Shown piece by piece: positions 52,553 through 64,000 of a stretch of 64,000 nucleotides of DNA. A program made the position numbers and the translations under genes. How positions within the stretch are numbered: the first letter of the stretch is position 1; every line of letters starts with the position of its first letter. The notes beneath the pieces are model-generated. The model was not told where the DNA came from. It made no database searches and saw only the letters and a program-made list of their open reading frames with translations. The DNA comes from Parus major (lineage: Eukaryota; Chordata; Aves; Passeriformes; Paridae), in the NCBI RefSeq assembly GCF_001522545.3, contig NC_031776.1:20541511-20605510 (forward strand). Reading direction: 5' to 3'.

Positions 52553-53415
52553 CTGAGACAGTTCAGACTGAAATATTTTATTAATGTTACAATAGAGGGA
52601 AATTCTAAAATGGAAGACCCATCTCCGTTACTTCCAGCTGAAAAGATCCTCAATGTGACTGCTGAGGTATTGCAAATGTTGCTCTCCATCTGTCACCACT
52701 CACATTTTTTTGCAACTGCACAGATAGCTCAAAAGGTTTTACATTTACAGGATTTCCCACTCTGTTGTATGAACTTTTAACCCTTTAGTCCAGAAAGTCA
52801 GAACAAAGTGGAATCTTGCAGGACGAGAGTGAATGTATGAGCAGAACTGTATTCAGTTCTTCATCCCAAATCAATCTATGCCTAATTCTAGTTGACGTAG
52901 CCAGATCCACTGGTTTCTACTAGTTTCAGTCAATTGTTTTTTCAAGAAGAGAGGGAGAAGAAAGAAGGGTTACCAAGGAAAGTTATCTATTGACATAGGC
53001 ATATGATTGGTATGTCAGAGAAGGAACAGCAAACTGGACATTTCTTTTCCCATCTATGGATTTTTTTCTAGATTGTCTGTTGAAACTCTATTCCCAAATA
53101 GCAACAGTCTCAGTAGTATTAGTGACCTTTGGCAACAGCCTTTCTGTCTTTTGGGACTACATAGATATTTTTTTCCCCCCTCTGGCTTCCATATAGCAAT
53201 TTGGCATCTTATTGACCCAGATCTACAAAGTGGGCAGTATCACTAGCAGCAAGAGAGTTTGAGAGATTTTTTTAGTATAACAAATAAGAACATGAGCTGG
53301 CACAGGCTGCAGTGAAAAAAGCATTGATAGTACTCTAGATTCTGGAAGCTCTAGTGGACTGACAACTGTATTTGGTGGATGTGGAATTGGCTGATTTTTC
53401 TCAAGATTCGTTTGT

Positions 53416-53455
53416 TAGCCACACAAAGTACTTGGTAGCCACACACAGTACTTGG
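53416..53455 (+). repeat. 20-bp tandem duplication
   Basis: TAGCCACACAAAGTACTTGG (53416-53435) is followed immediately by a copy with one change (A to C) at 53436-53455. A recent replication-slippage duplication. Confidence 0.85.
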
Positions 53456-55775
53456 CTTGCTGCTCTTCCAGAGTATGTCTAGTCCCCAAGGGCTTTAGTT
53501 TCAGTTTTCAAAATTCCAAGTGAGTAAAGGTTTATGTGCTTGTAAAGTCTATTAACATCTTAACATATAAGAGTACAGAAATTATGAGAACCCCCTCAGC
53601 TTCTCTTATTTTCTTGTAATTATTAAAACATTCCTAGGGATTTTTTGTATAGACAATGGGCCTTATACATCCTTTATATTTTTCAGGGCTTTTTTTAGTA
53701 CAGGTTAATGCATATTCCATTTCCCTGTAGAATACATTTATCTTGTCAGCAGTAAATGTTCGGAATCCTTGTATGGATTTATTCTCATAGTGAAATTACA
53801 CTGTATTCCTATTTAAAACTCTGTGCAATGTACTAGCTTACTGAAGGATTGAAATGGATTGCTTTGAACTACATCCTGTAAAGGATAGTCTGCAGCCTAG
53901 TTCATTTAAATCCTAGTCAACACTATTACTCAGTAATTACAAATTAAGTTGGTCTAAAACTGAATGGTTCTATCGCCTTCCAAAGACCCACACTGATGCT
54001 TCCCAGGAGAATACTATTCCCCAAGTACTGTTTGAAAGTTCTCTTATTATTCTGTTAGGGGAAATCAAGGCTGTTTTGTAGACTATTTATGAGAAAACTT
54101 TCTAAGTGTTTAGCTTTACAGTGTTGTAAAGAACAGCATGGGTCATGCGCAAATCACAGCCTTGAGATTAGATTCTTACCATCACAGCAAGGAGTGGGTT
54201 CAATCCAGAGCACCTTTCTTTCTTTCACTGCTGTTTTTCTCTACAGTTATATCAGCTATACAGTTATCTCTATATATATATGTTCAAACAAGTGTACTGC
54301 AACAAAAACCCACAAAAAGAAGCAAAATCAGAAAATTAAGAAATAGAATGACTAGCCTCAATAAGAAAATAACATGGAACAATGTGAGCCATCTTTGCAA
54401 ATAGTGAGTTATTCCAACTAAAAATGTGTAGGTTTGTATACTTCAATTGACAATACATTTTTGTTCAGAACAAGGCCCAGTCTTTGTGTATGGACCCAGC
54501 TAAAGGAAAATAGAAAGTAAAGGACATAGGTTCTGAGTATTACACAGAAAATATCTGGAAGTTTTATGTTAGTGTTAATATTGTTCCTTCAATTATGCAG
54601 ATAAATTGCTGGAACACCCACTACCAGGGACTGATATATTTTTTAAATCCCCAATTTCACACTCTTTAATAAGTTGTAATTTTTCCAGATGTCTGCCTGA
54701 GGGTTTAAGAATTCACTACTCCCTGCTATACATTTTGTAACTCTTCTTTAAATGTTTAATATGGTTTTGTACTCCTTTGACATCCATTTCATTCCTGAAA
54801 AGCATAAGCATCTGACACAGAATTTTAGTGAGGTACTCCAGGAAATCCCCTCAGCACAAAAGAGATATAATACCTCTTATTTCCAAATCTGCTCATGCAT
54901 AACCAGGGTTAGCATACACTTCCTCAGAGTATATTTGTCTTCAGTAAGACAAGAAAGGAAAAGACTCCAGTGAATTTATTTAATAATTGATAGTGGAAAT
55001 AGACTCTAATGAAATTTCCATCATCCAGAAACATGAACTCTACTTCATATATATTGTCATTCATTTGTCAGCTAATAGCTGACTTGGCAGCTTCCTTGAA
55101 TTCCCTACTTGGATACAAACAGCCAGCCCACTCCTGTGATAAAGCTCTTCAAATCTCAAGGGAACCAGAGAACTGCTCAGAGAAAGGCTGTGTCTTTAGA
55201 GGCTGTGCACCTCCACAGCAGCACAAAGCTGCAAGGGAAGCCACATTATAGGGATGAACCCGAATATTTCAAAGTGTATTTATCTATTTCTTTGTAAATT
55301 GTTTATGGGTTGGAGCTAACAGAGGACCCTTCAGACAAACACTGAACCCAGTCTTTTTTCCAGTCCAGATTCCAAGTCCTTTTAGCCCCTATTATTTACA
55401 CATGGAATATTTGTGGGCTGGAAAGTGGATATATTGAGACAGAAACTCCTAACACATGATGGCAAACTAATTTCTCCATAGTATCCATCCTTTAGACTTT
55501 TTGTATCAGATGCAAAGTCTGTAGCTGCTGTGACTTACTAAGACACCAACAGGCGCTGTGTAGGTATTAAGTGCTGTATTTTCATAAAGCTTTGATGTTG
55601 ATACAACATCCTGTGAATAAAAGTGCACGTATCGTATCTATGCCATGAGAAAGATGAAAAATATATACTTCTGACTGCGAAGAGCCAAAATATTTGGAGA
55701 CAATGATACTACCTGATACTTAATGGCTCTCTAGTGAAATAAATTTTCAAGAAATATTGGTCTTAAATTTCCTAT

Positions 55776-56306
55776 TTGACTATGGTTAAAATTTTAAGAC
55801 TTACACTCTATCCACAATTGAAAGAGATGAATATTATACAAATGACAGTATTTTTTTTTAAATTATCACCATTTTTTCTTTTAATCAAATATTTCTTATC
55901 CACCATTTCATTACTGTCCCATCTTACTATAAATAGTTCAACTAAAATGTACAAAGTAGAAAACCAAATCTTTTATTTTCTAATGAAGTATTTTTCATCT
56001 AATTTCAGGCTTCAAACATGTCATCTTCTTACTACTTACACAGATTTCCTCTTTGATTTCGGTAGGACTAAACTTCTGCAGGTGTCTCCAGAACCAGGTC
56101 TTTCAAAGCAGCCACATCAAATACCTTCAAAATACTGTCTAACGATAAATTTGTATCAGCTTTGTCATACAATAAGTAATTTTATGAGGTTTAAAACATG
56201 CATCTGTGACTACAAATACCAATTTATGGTGAATATTTTATTCTTTGCCAGCAGGTGTTCAATCCAAGCTTTATACCTCCTTAGTCAGAGAGATTTCAGG
56301 GCTTAG
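55776..56306 (+). other. 176-codon open frame, longest in window, identity unknown
   Basis: An ATG-to-stop frame of 176 codons. The N-terminal third is rich in F, L and I and would be predicted as membrane-spanning (residues about 25-50), but this follows from T-rich DNA. The rest (KLLQVSPEPGLSKQPHQIPS) is less biased. No family motif, cysteine pattern or repeat is recognised and there is no promoter signal nearby. By a rough stop-codon frequency argument a chance frame this long is uncommon (well under one expected in 64 kb), but AT-rich composition varies locally. It could be chance, a decayed retrogene or a lineage-specific gene. Confidence 0.15.
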
Positions 56307-58050
56307 TTTAATTTTCCGTGACAGCTAAGCTCTTCCATGGCTGACTACACAAGGTTGCTATTAAAATACTTCTTCACCTGTTACACTCAGTAATCAATAG
56401 TCTGCTCTAATATTTATACTGTCAAATACCTCAGCTCATTATTGTAGCTTTTATATTATCCGTATGTCAACAACATGTACATGTGCAGGTATAAACTCAT
56501 GATACTTTTTGTAATCTCTAATCATTCAGTCTGTTTAAATAATGCTTTGGAAGCACCTTTTAAGACCTCCTAAGATCAGAAAGCCCTGGGGAATATACAA
56601 AATTCTTAAACTATAAATAGAAACCCTAGAGGAGCATCCTGTGCAAAAAATATACTTTGCATACACTGCAGTAGATCAGGTTCATAGCAAGTACCTTGAG
56701 GTCAGAAGCAAAGTAGGCAGATTTAAAATATGAGTATTATGAACACAAAAGAAAAGTAAAAAACTTAGGAATGTGTGAAAGAAATAGAACTACAGCCAAA
56801 ACAAAAATCATTTACTAACCTCATTATAATCAAAAAAATATTTGTTGATCTGGTTGTCTTTCTCATAAAGCCTTTAGGGAAAATTTTAATTAATAAAAAG
56901 TGTTACAGACTATAGAAATACCTAATTTTTAAAAATTAATAATAAACTAATAGAAATACCTCATTTTTTCCTTGTACATACCAGTTCTATATAATTTCAA
57001 ATAAAATGTGATAAGAACAATTGCTCTGATCTACAAGGAATAAAAGTATTAAATTTATTGGCACTGACTATGCAGAGTAGAAGTGGGAGAGGCAAGCACT
57101 TAGCTAATAGTATCATGCTTTTTCTCTAAAGTAAAGAGAAACTCTGCCCTGTAGAAATTTTTGTCCACGTCTCTTCAAAGTTGTAGATATCCTAGATATC
57201 AAGATTATTACAAACTTTTGTAATATATGCAACAGCTCTGATACACTTTAATAGTCTTCAAAAGATGTATAATTTAAATATGATACTGAAAGGTAAAGAT
57301 GCTCAGAAAGCAAACATGGATGAGCTAGACATTATGAAGGCGGAATGCAAGACTCAGTGAAGTATAATATCATGAAGATCAAGAAAATTAACTGAAGGCT
57401 GTGCAGTGTTTGAATGACAGAGGAGACATCAGCCTTCAATATACAAGTGGATTTGCAAGTGACAGACACCTAGCAGCAGATGCAACAGATATCCTGTGAG
57501 CTGACGGTATGATCCAGGTGAAATTTTCCACACTTCAATGGAGCATTTAATTCAAACAATGCTCTCAGCAAAACAGCAGAAGAAAATCAGAAGGGAGCTA
57601 AAATATAGGAAACTTAAGCACAAATAGAAGTGCTAACAAACTTACTTTCAGTGAATATTTTAGAATTGTTCTGTAGCAAATGGAAAATCAAGTTCAGAAT
57701 GTGCAGCATAAGCATTTTATTTTGACACTAGGCAAATACATTTTGAAGTCACTGAATCTTCACTAAGAGGTAAGAGGACTTCAAGCACAGACTAAGTTCC
57801 CATATCATGACTACCAAATGGAAATCTTTATTTAATCAGGAGTTCTGCTAGTATAAGCCAGATTACCTCAATTGATAATAATGGCATTATAACGATTTAC
57901 TCATCAAGAGATTGATGCATTGAGTATTTAAAAATACTAGAAAAATAATCTGTTTCCTTAGAAATAAGCAAGACTGAGTGGTTCCAGCTCTTCCAGATCC
58001 CAGTTGTGAAGCTATCTGTATGTCTGCAGATGCTCTGAGATTCTCTGTGC

Positions 58051-58080
58051 ATTAAACAGTGAAGGGATTAAACAGTGAAG
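58051..58080 (+). repeat. 14-bp direct duplication
   Basis: ATTAAACAGTGAAG at 58051-58064 is repeated exactly at 58067-58080, a 16-bp period. A small local duplication. Confidence 0.85.
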
Positions 58081-61000
58081 AACACAGAGGCTGTAGTTAC
58101 ATACCTCTGGTTGGTGTGTATCCACTTCTAGGTCTATATTTCTTTCTCTTTTAAATCACAACCAAATCAGCTGATGAGCCAGCTATCTGTCAAGAATACA
58201 TACAGACATACAGACAGTGGGGAACACTGTGACATGCTCTTATGGAAATAGGATCAAGTTTCTGAACAGTCTGTAAGGCACACTCATTGTGTGGATTTTG
58301 CCAACCAGGGCTTTCAACTTGGCATTGACTGCTTCTATGTAGCTGGATTTTGTCTCATAGCATGACAGCCAAGCTCTGAGTGTTACTGAGCATAAGGGAA
58401 CCATTGCAAATACTTTCAATTTGTTGGTAAAGTCACAGAAGTCCGTACACTTCTGAAATACTTAGGCACAGGACAGTTGCAATACAACTGGAATGGACCG
58501 AATGTTCATTAGCTGATAAAACCAGACAGTCTTTAGGCCAAACATATAGCTAAGAATATGTTTGTCAATATATAGTAGCAGCTAAACAGCCAGAGAGAAG
58601 GAATAGGAAACAATTCCCTCACCAAAAGGAAGGAAAAGAAAGTACATACATTTTTCTCAAATAAAAACACACAAAACAAACCTGGGGTTAACTCACAGCT
58701 TCCACTGATGATATCATCACAAAAAAAAAGGCAGAGCCAGGAACTCTCAGGAACTATTCGGTGGTATTTCATTAGTTGAGGAAAGGTGATGCTAAAAATA
58801 AAATATCAGATCAATATAGATGTGTCTTAATATCCAAGAAAGTGTGGATCACATTCAGATGCTTGAATGGGCTGGTAGAAATTTGAGTTAACAGTTGCCA
58901 AACTAAGTGTTTGAGGTTAAATGAAAGTCAAAAAATTACAATAGAATCTACAGAGATTTGGAGTGATCCAGGGCAGAAATTTCAGCTAAGAATGCTAGCT
59001 AAAACAGCATGAAGATTAAGCAGTTTATACTTGTACAAAACTTAAAAGAAATAATAATATAATGTTATATATGATTCTTATAGTAGGTATAAAAATGGAT
59101 ATACAATCTTGCTATAACATCAAATTGTCAAAAACATATTTTTTATATTTAGCCAAAATTATAAAAAATTTACAGAGATAAATAACTGCTAATAGTTTAA
59201 ATTATATTCAATAATTTTTACTATATAGCATTCAGATCAATCATACATTCCTAATCCTAATCCTCTGTTTATTTCCTGAGCAAGGAAATTTCCTGGTCTC
59301 AGATTATGTTGAATAAACACTAATTTCACCACCAAATCTGATAATTTCCTATCACCTCTTACAAATAACTGTACTAGAACAAATATGGGTAGCCCTTTGT
59401 AAACAGTGTTTTTAACATCTGATTTATTAGCAATGACACTCTTAATATAGGTTTACATTCAAAGTATTTTCTTAGTTCAGCCCCTAAAATTCAAGAAGGT
59501 ATGGAGTGGAAATCAGAAAACAGGGAAATCTCAAAATTCCCCACTGAAAACAGCTCTATGAGAAATATTTTTATTATTGCCCTAATAAAGTTTTCTGGCA
59601 TTTCAAAATAGTATCTTTTATATGGAAGTTAAATAAAAAAGGGTTTTTAATGTTAAAATATAAAGTGCAAAATTCCAGTCTTGTATCTAAAAGGAATTTT
59701 AAAGGAATTTTAAATATTCACAGAATGGAAAGTATGACAGAATAAAACCAAAACTGACATTTTTTGCAATTTGAAAATTATTTATAAAGTAATTTTCCGC
59801 TTTATTCCTCTTATCCATTTAAATAATATGGCAGAGGAAATATGTTTATCATACTATGTGATTCAGAAAAGATTCCTATTTGCACAGAAGTAGTATCTGC
59901 CTGAGTAGCTAAGCACCTGAAACACTGCTGTGTTTATTTATTTATTGTAATCTTTTAAGGATGATCATAATCATTCTTCAAAGAGAGTGATTAAGCAGAA
60001 GTACCATTCAAATAAACCAGGGAATCATAAGAGCAGGCATTTTATTTCCTAATAATAATCCAACTTGCTTTAGTCCCAACTAACATTTGGAAAATGTATA
60101 TATTCTACAAATAATTGCATTGTAAAAGCCAGTACTGATATTTGGTTTCAGATAAGAACACAATATTATTCATTAATCTTTATTTGCTGTTTGTAATTCA
60201 TTATTCTCTAAAGCTAATGATTACTTTCATTTAAGAAGGAAGGGAGGAAAGTAACACTATACAATATAATTCACTCATGAGAAATAATTATTCAAGAGGA
60301 TAAACAAGCAGTTCATCATCTATTAATTTAGATATAATTTACTTGTCAATATTAAACAGTTAAACATGCATCTTCCAAAAATAAAACTGAAATAAAAGTA
60401 AAATCAGAAGTTCATGCACTAAAAAAAAGGGACTAGATTCTTCTTCCTAGATCTGCTGTGATATCAACTGAGATGACAAGCTGAGAAATAGGTTTCTATT
60501 CTAATTCCAAAATCTAGATAGTAGAAGTATAAAAAGGAAGTGTTAAAAAAAAACCCTAAATTTCTGAGGCAGAAATAAATGTAGCAAGTTCCATAACCTT
60601 TTGAATTTGTTTTGAATAAACATTCCACATGGGTTAAAAAAAAAATTCAAAAAGAGAAAAAAAGGCAGGTTATTTAATTTGATGGCTTCATTTTCAGATA
60701 TTTATCAAAAACTAGCATTTAAGTGTTTTAAATAGTTAGATCTTTAAATTCTTTGCCCCTTCAACAATCCTTTTACAGTTTATGCATATGTTTGTCTATA
60801 TCAAGTCTTTTCACCAAACCAAAATGGGAGCCAGAAGACAAAAACACAAAAAATAAATAGTCTACTCAGAACTTCTCTGATCCCTGCTACTCTCTCCACT
60901 CCTACTAAATATTTTTACCTTACTTTCCCTGGTATTCATGAGTTACTCAGCCAGTGCTAACTGGCCTCCATGGATCTATTGCTTATGAATTAATAGCAAA

Positions 61001-61967
61001 GAGACCCCCTGTGTGGAGACATGACTGACTGTACATAAGAGTTCCATAAGCAGGGATAAATTAGACAACAACATAGCTTTGCTTTTGTCATGCTCCATCT
61101 GTTCAGGTCTGTTTATTTAGCTGAAAGCAAAAAGCAATTTCCACCAGCGAAAGTGCTGTAACTTTGACAAACAAGTCGGAAGCCCGCAGTGGTAGGTAAA
61201 AGCAGAACATTCAACTGGCTCTGCAGGGCACTTGCCCAGACACCATATTCATCAGTTCTTAAGCTTCTGCTATACAAACACAATTTCTCATTGTTGAACT
61301 TTAATATGCTTTTTCTATGAGTTCTAGATCTTTAGCAAAAACTCTTTTCTTCAACATTTCAACATGACTGGAGAGAGTTTTACCTGCAGCACATCTTTTC
61401 TTTCACATGTATTTCCCCTCTGGAGCAAAGGTCTTCCTGACTTCTAATGAGAGCTACATTTCAGAGTTTATCCATGTTATTTTCCTTTAATTAGGATAAG
61501 TCTGGACAACAACAAGTCTTCTTAGTGGTTCCCATGACAACAACCTTTCAGTTACTAATCCTGAACATATGGCTGGAGTTAAAGATTATTTCAGGGAGGT
61601 ACACCAGTACTTACAGGAAGTAAAGTTAACCTTAGGGATGGCTTCAAAAGCCCCTCCAGTCAGTGGAATGACTCTTAGTCTGAGGGAAATTCAAGAAATT
61701 ACTGCAAATACTTCTCCTATTTAGTCTAGCTGAGAGATTTCAAAAATATTTTCTACATGCAAGAAATTGATGTTGGTTCATTTGACTCCCTGAATGAATA
61801 GAGCAGAGTAGAGCTCTAGTAATTTTTACAAAGAGGTTGACCAAAAACACATTTCAGGAATGATTAACACAATTTTTTTCACAGAAACTTCACCTAAAGA
61901 TATGAGCAAATCATAGTTTCCACAGAAAGGAAATTCTTTAGAATTATTAAGAACAATTATTGTAGCT

Positions 61968-62006
61968 GGGAAAAAAAAAAAAAAAGAAAAAAAAAAAAGA
62001 GAAAAG
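61968..62006 (+). repeat. A-rich purine tract
   Basis: 39 uninterrupted purines, mostly A, with isolated G. On the minus strand it gives a run of F and S codons in a 64-codon frame (61826-62020), which is not a gene. Confidence 0.9.
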
Positions 62007-64000
62007 TCTTTTGTGCACAAAATCCTTCAGATGTAACTGATACTGTTCTAAGCATGCAGCAGGTCCCAACCCTGTGATTCACTGGTCCATAAACCCATGA
62101 CTGTTGTCCATATGCTTTAAGAAAATGTCTCCTTACCCAAATGAAACTAGAATTTTATATTTTCTATTCCGTATACTTTCTTTTTTACCTTATTGGTCAA
62201 ATACGTATAAAGCATAACTGGTTCTTGACTAATGTATTTTCAAGGTATAAATATGTTTTTATCAATTTGTATTGGTTTTTCATAAAGTTAATCAAAATTA
62301 TAAAAAATTTGGGCAGAATTATTTGCTTAAGCTTGTCTACAGCATTGTTGAAGAATCTGTAACTAGAACAAAGACTGTCAACTCCTGTTAAGTCCTTGGT
62401 ATATTCTTCAGGAATCTTGGGAAAACTTACATTCAAATCTCATTTTAAAAATAAGATTCTTTAGGGAAGTGTGTAACTGATTATTATTATCAATTAGAAG
62501 AGTAGTTAGACCTATCTCTGTTGATCTTTGGGAAACAGACATTTTTCACTAAGACATCACTCTCTTGGAGGAGCCGGGGTCTGGATCCTGCCACAAAACA
62601 TGTTTTATATTAGTCCAATTCTTGAAATAGTGCTTTCATATATATTAATACTAATTTACCATGAAACTTTCAAGATGATTGGACAGAAATTTCTTTGAAA
62701 ACAAATCTGCATGTAGTTAGATCATGAAAATATTAATCAATTTTAAATGTTTTCATTTCATACTGTGCTAGAATCTGGCCATAATTGTTACATGATTCTC
62801 CTTAAGGTATAATTGGAACTCTCTACTGAGGCTGACTGAAACCATTTGAGAACTACTGTAAATTATTAACAAAGGAAGAAGCTGCCAAAGAACACACAAA
62901 CCAGGTTGGCCATAGAGGAAAATCCTCAGGCTTTGAAGATGGCCAAGCTTGTCAGCTGAGTCCCACTAGTCATATATTTTTAATGGAAATGCAGAATTCT
63001 TTTGTGTACAGGGTCAGGAAACTGTAGTGTCTGCCTGTCTTATATTCAAGTAACATCTTTTCCAATAAAAGATATTTTGCTTTGACAAGAGAAGCATTTT
63101 CAGAAGACAGAGCAAATCTTTTTAGTAGGCAAGTCTGTATTTTCCATTTCCTTATATTTTTCACAGGTAAATATACGTGAGCCACTGTAGCCTGTGTATT
63201 GTAAATATGGTTTAATTCTTATAAAATATTCAATCACAACAAAATTCAGGTTTGTAATTTCATTTTGAGCCTTTGAAAGACAACAAAAGTTTATTCCTGA
63301 TTTGTAATTAATTAAATAATATTATAATTTATTTTGTCTAAATTTATAATTCTTTATCCAGAACCTGGCTCGAGACTAACTTCTTTTCTGTCAAATTACG
63401 ATCAAAATGCTGGATGGAAGAGCAATGATTTAAGATAGGTGATTTTACCCAGAATATTTGGCAATAATTTTAAAGCAAATATATTCTGTATTGGCTGTTA
63501 AAAGTTTTAAAAATTATCACAAAATTATAGCAATGTGATAAAGCTGCTGATAGGAAAGTGATAACTTGTTTTCAACTTTTACCATACATCTTTGTTTTTC
63601 TTCCTTCTAAAGTTTTAAACAGTTATGGAAATATGACACATTTACAGCAAGCAAGCTTGGCACATAGGTCAAGTCAGCCCTAGAGGCAAGTATATGTTGC
63701 TGCTTATGATGGTCTAAATCTGTGAAAGCAAATATGTTTGGAGCCTTTTTGATGATTAATGCTTCTTCCCTTTCTCAATTAGAACAATGCTGCATAGCTG
63801 AAGGAGAGTGGTATTCACTTACTGTAGAGAATATGCAAAAAATTATACACCCAAGCAGGCATAAACCATTTTGGGGGAAGCAGAAAATAGGTGCTTATGT
63901 GAAAATGTGTTCTTCCTAAATCCAAGAAATGTATGGAATATGAGATGAGGAGTGGATTCCTTTTAGAAAGATATTTAGCACATCTACTTGCTAGCAAAGT

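Larger units (their letters stand above)
52553..64000. other. AT-rich non-coding DNA to window end
   Basis: Holds two micro-duplications (53416-53455 and 58051-58080), a (TTTA)n run near 59932-59945, a purine tract (61968-62006) and a 176-codon open frame (55776-56306), each listed separately. No CR1, LTR, CpG island or identifiable exon was seen. Confidence 0.5.

Noticed and set aside
56465..56485. ACATGTACATGT palindrome as a p53-type site
   Set aside because: It does not match the RRRCWWGYYY half-site arrangement and is short enough to be chance.
61528..61541. RFX-like sequence GTTCCCATGACAAC
   Set aside because: Two mismatches from the symmetric consensus and no CpG-rich or promoter context.
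1..64000. CRISPR arrays, tRNA, rRNA or bacterial operons
   Set aside because: No regularly spaced repeats, no cloverleaf with conserved tRNA boxes, no rRNA-like segments, and no dense coding frames; the repeats present are those of a bird genome.

Overview
This window looks like a non-coding stretch of a bird nuclear genome, most likely a songbird. It is AT-rich throughout. It carries decayed CR1 LINE 3' ends with the avian-type terminal motif (at 24.3, 26.3 and 33.9-34.5 kb). It also holds two solo endogenous-retrovirus LTRs (50.7-51.2 and 52.0-52.55 kb) that resemble passerine LTRs, judged from memory because no library search was possible. I see no prokaryotic gene structure. No open frame is convincingly coding, and I found no exon that I could name.

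Layout. 1-6.6 kb: unique AT-rich DNA with a short tandem repeat carrying two perfect palindromic kappaB-type sites (3.47-3.56 kb) and a pair of octamer motifs (5.94-5.96 kb). 6.66-7.03 kb: the only CpG island, with a textbook RFX X-box and an adjacent forkhead/SOX-like element; this is the best candidate promoter. 7-24 kb: unique AT-rich DNA with simple repeats and a possible CR1 scrap at 11.3 kb. 24-34.5 kb: three CR1 fragments. 37.1-37.8 kb: a repeated homeodomain-type motif, a G13 tract with G-quadruplex potential, and a short protein-like open frame. 41.7-41.8 kb: a perfect MEF2 motif 65 bp from a perfect octamer. 43.6-44.8 kb: two longish minus-strand open frames, then a 72-nt near-perfect hairpin that resembles a microRNA precursor or a palindromic MITE. 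46.5 kb: a perfect 14-bp-stem hairpin. 50.7-52.6 kb: two unrelated solo LTRs, both reading on the minus strand. 52.6-64 kb: unique AT-rich DNA with micro-duplications and one unusually long open frame (176 codons).

Interpretation. The window is either a gene desert with one promoter (possibly of a long non-coding RNA) or the 5' end and introns of a large gene whose coding exons lie elsewhere. The X-box suggests regulation by RFX factors, which is common for cilia genes. The most interesting candidate for an undescribed element is the hairpin at 44,718-44,789, followed by the X-box CpG island.
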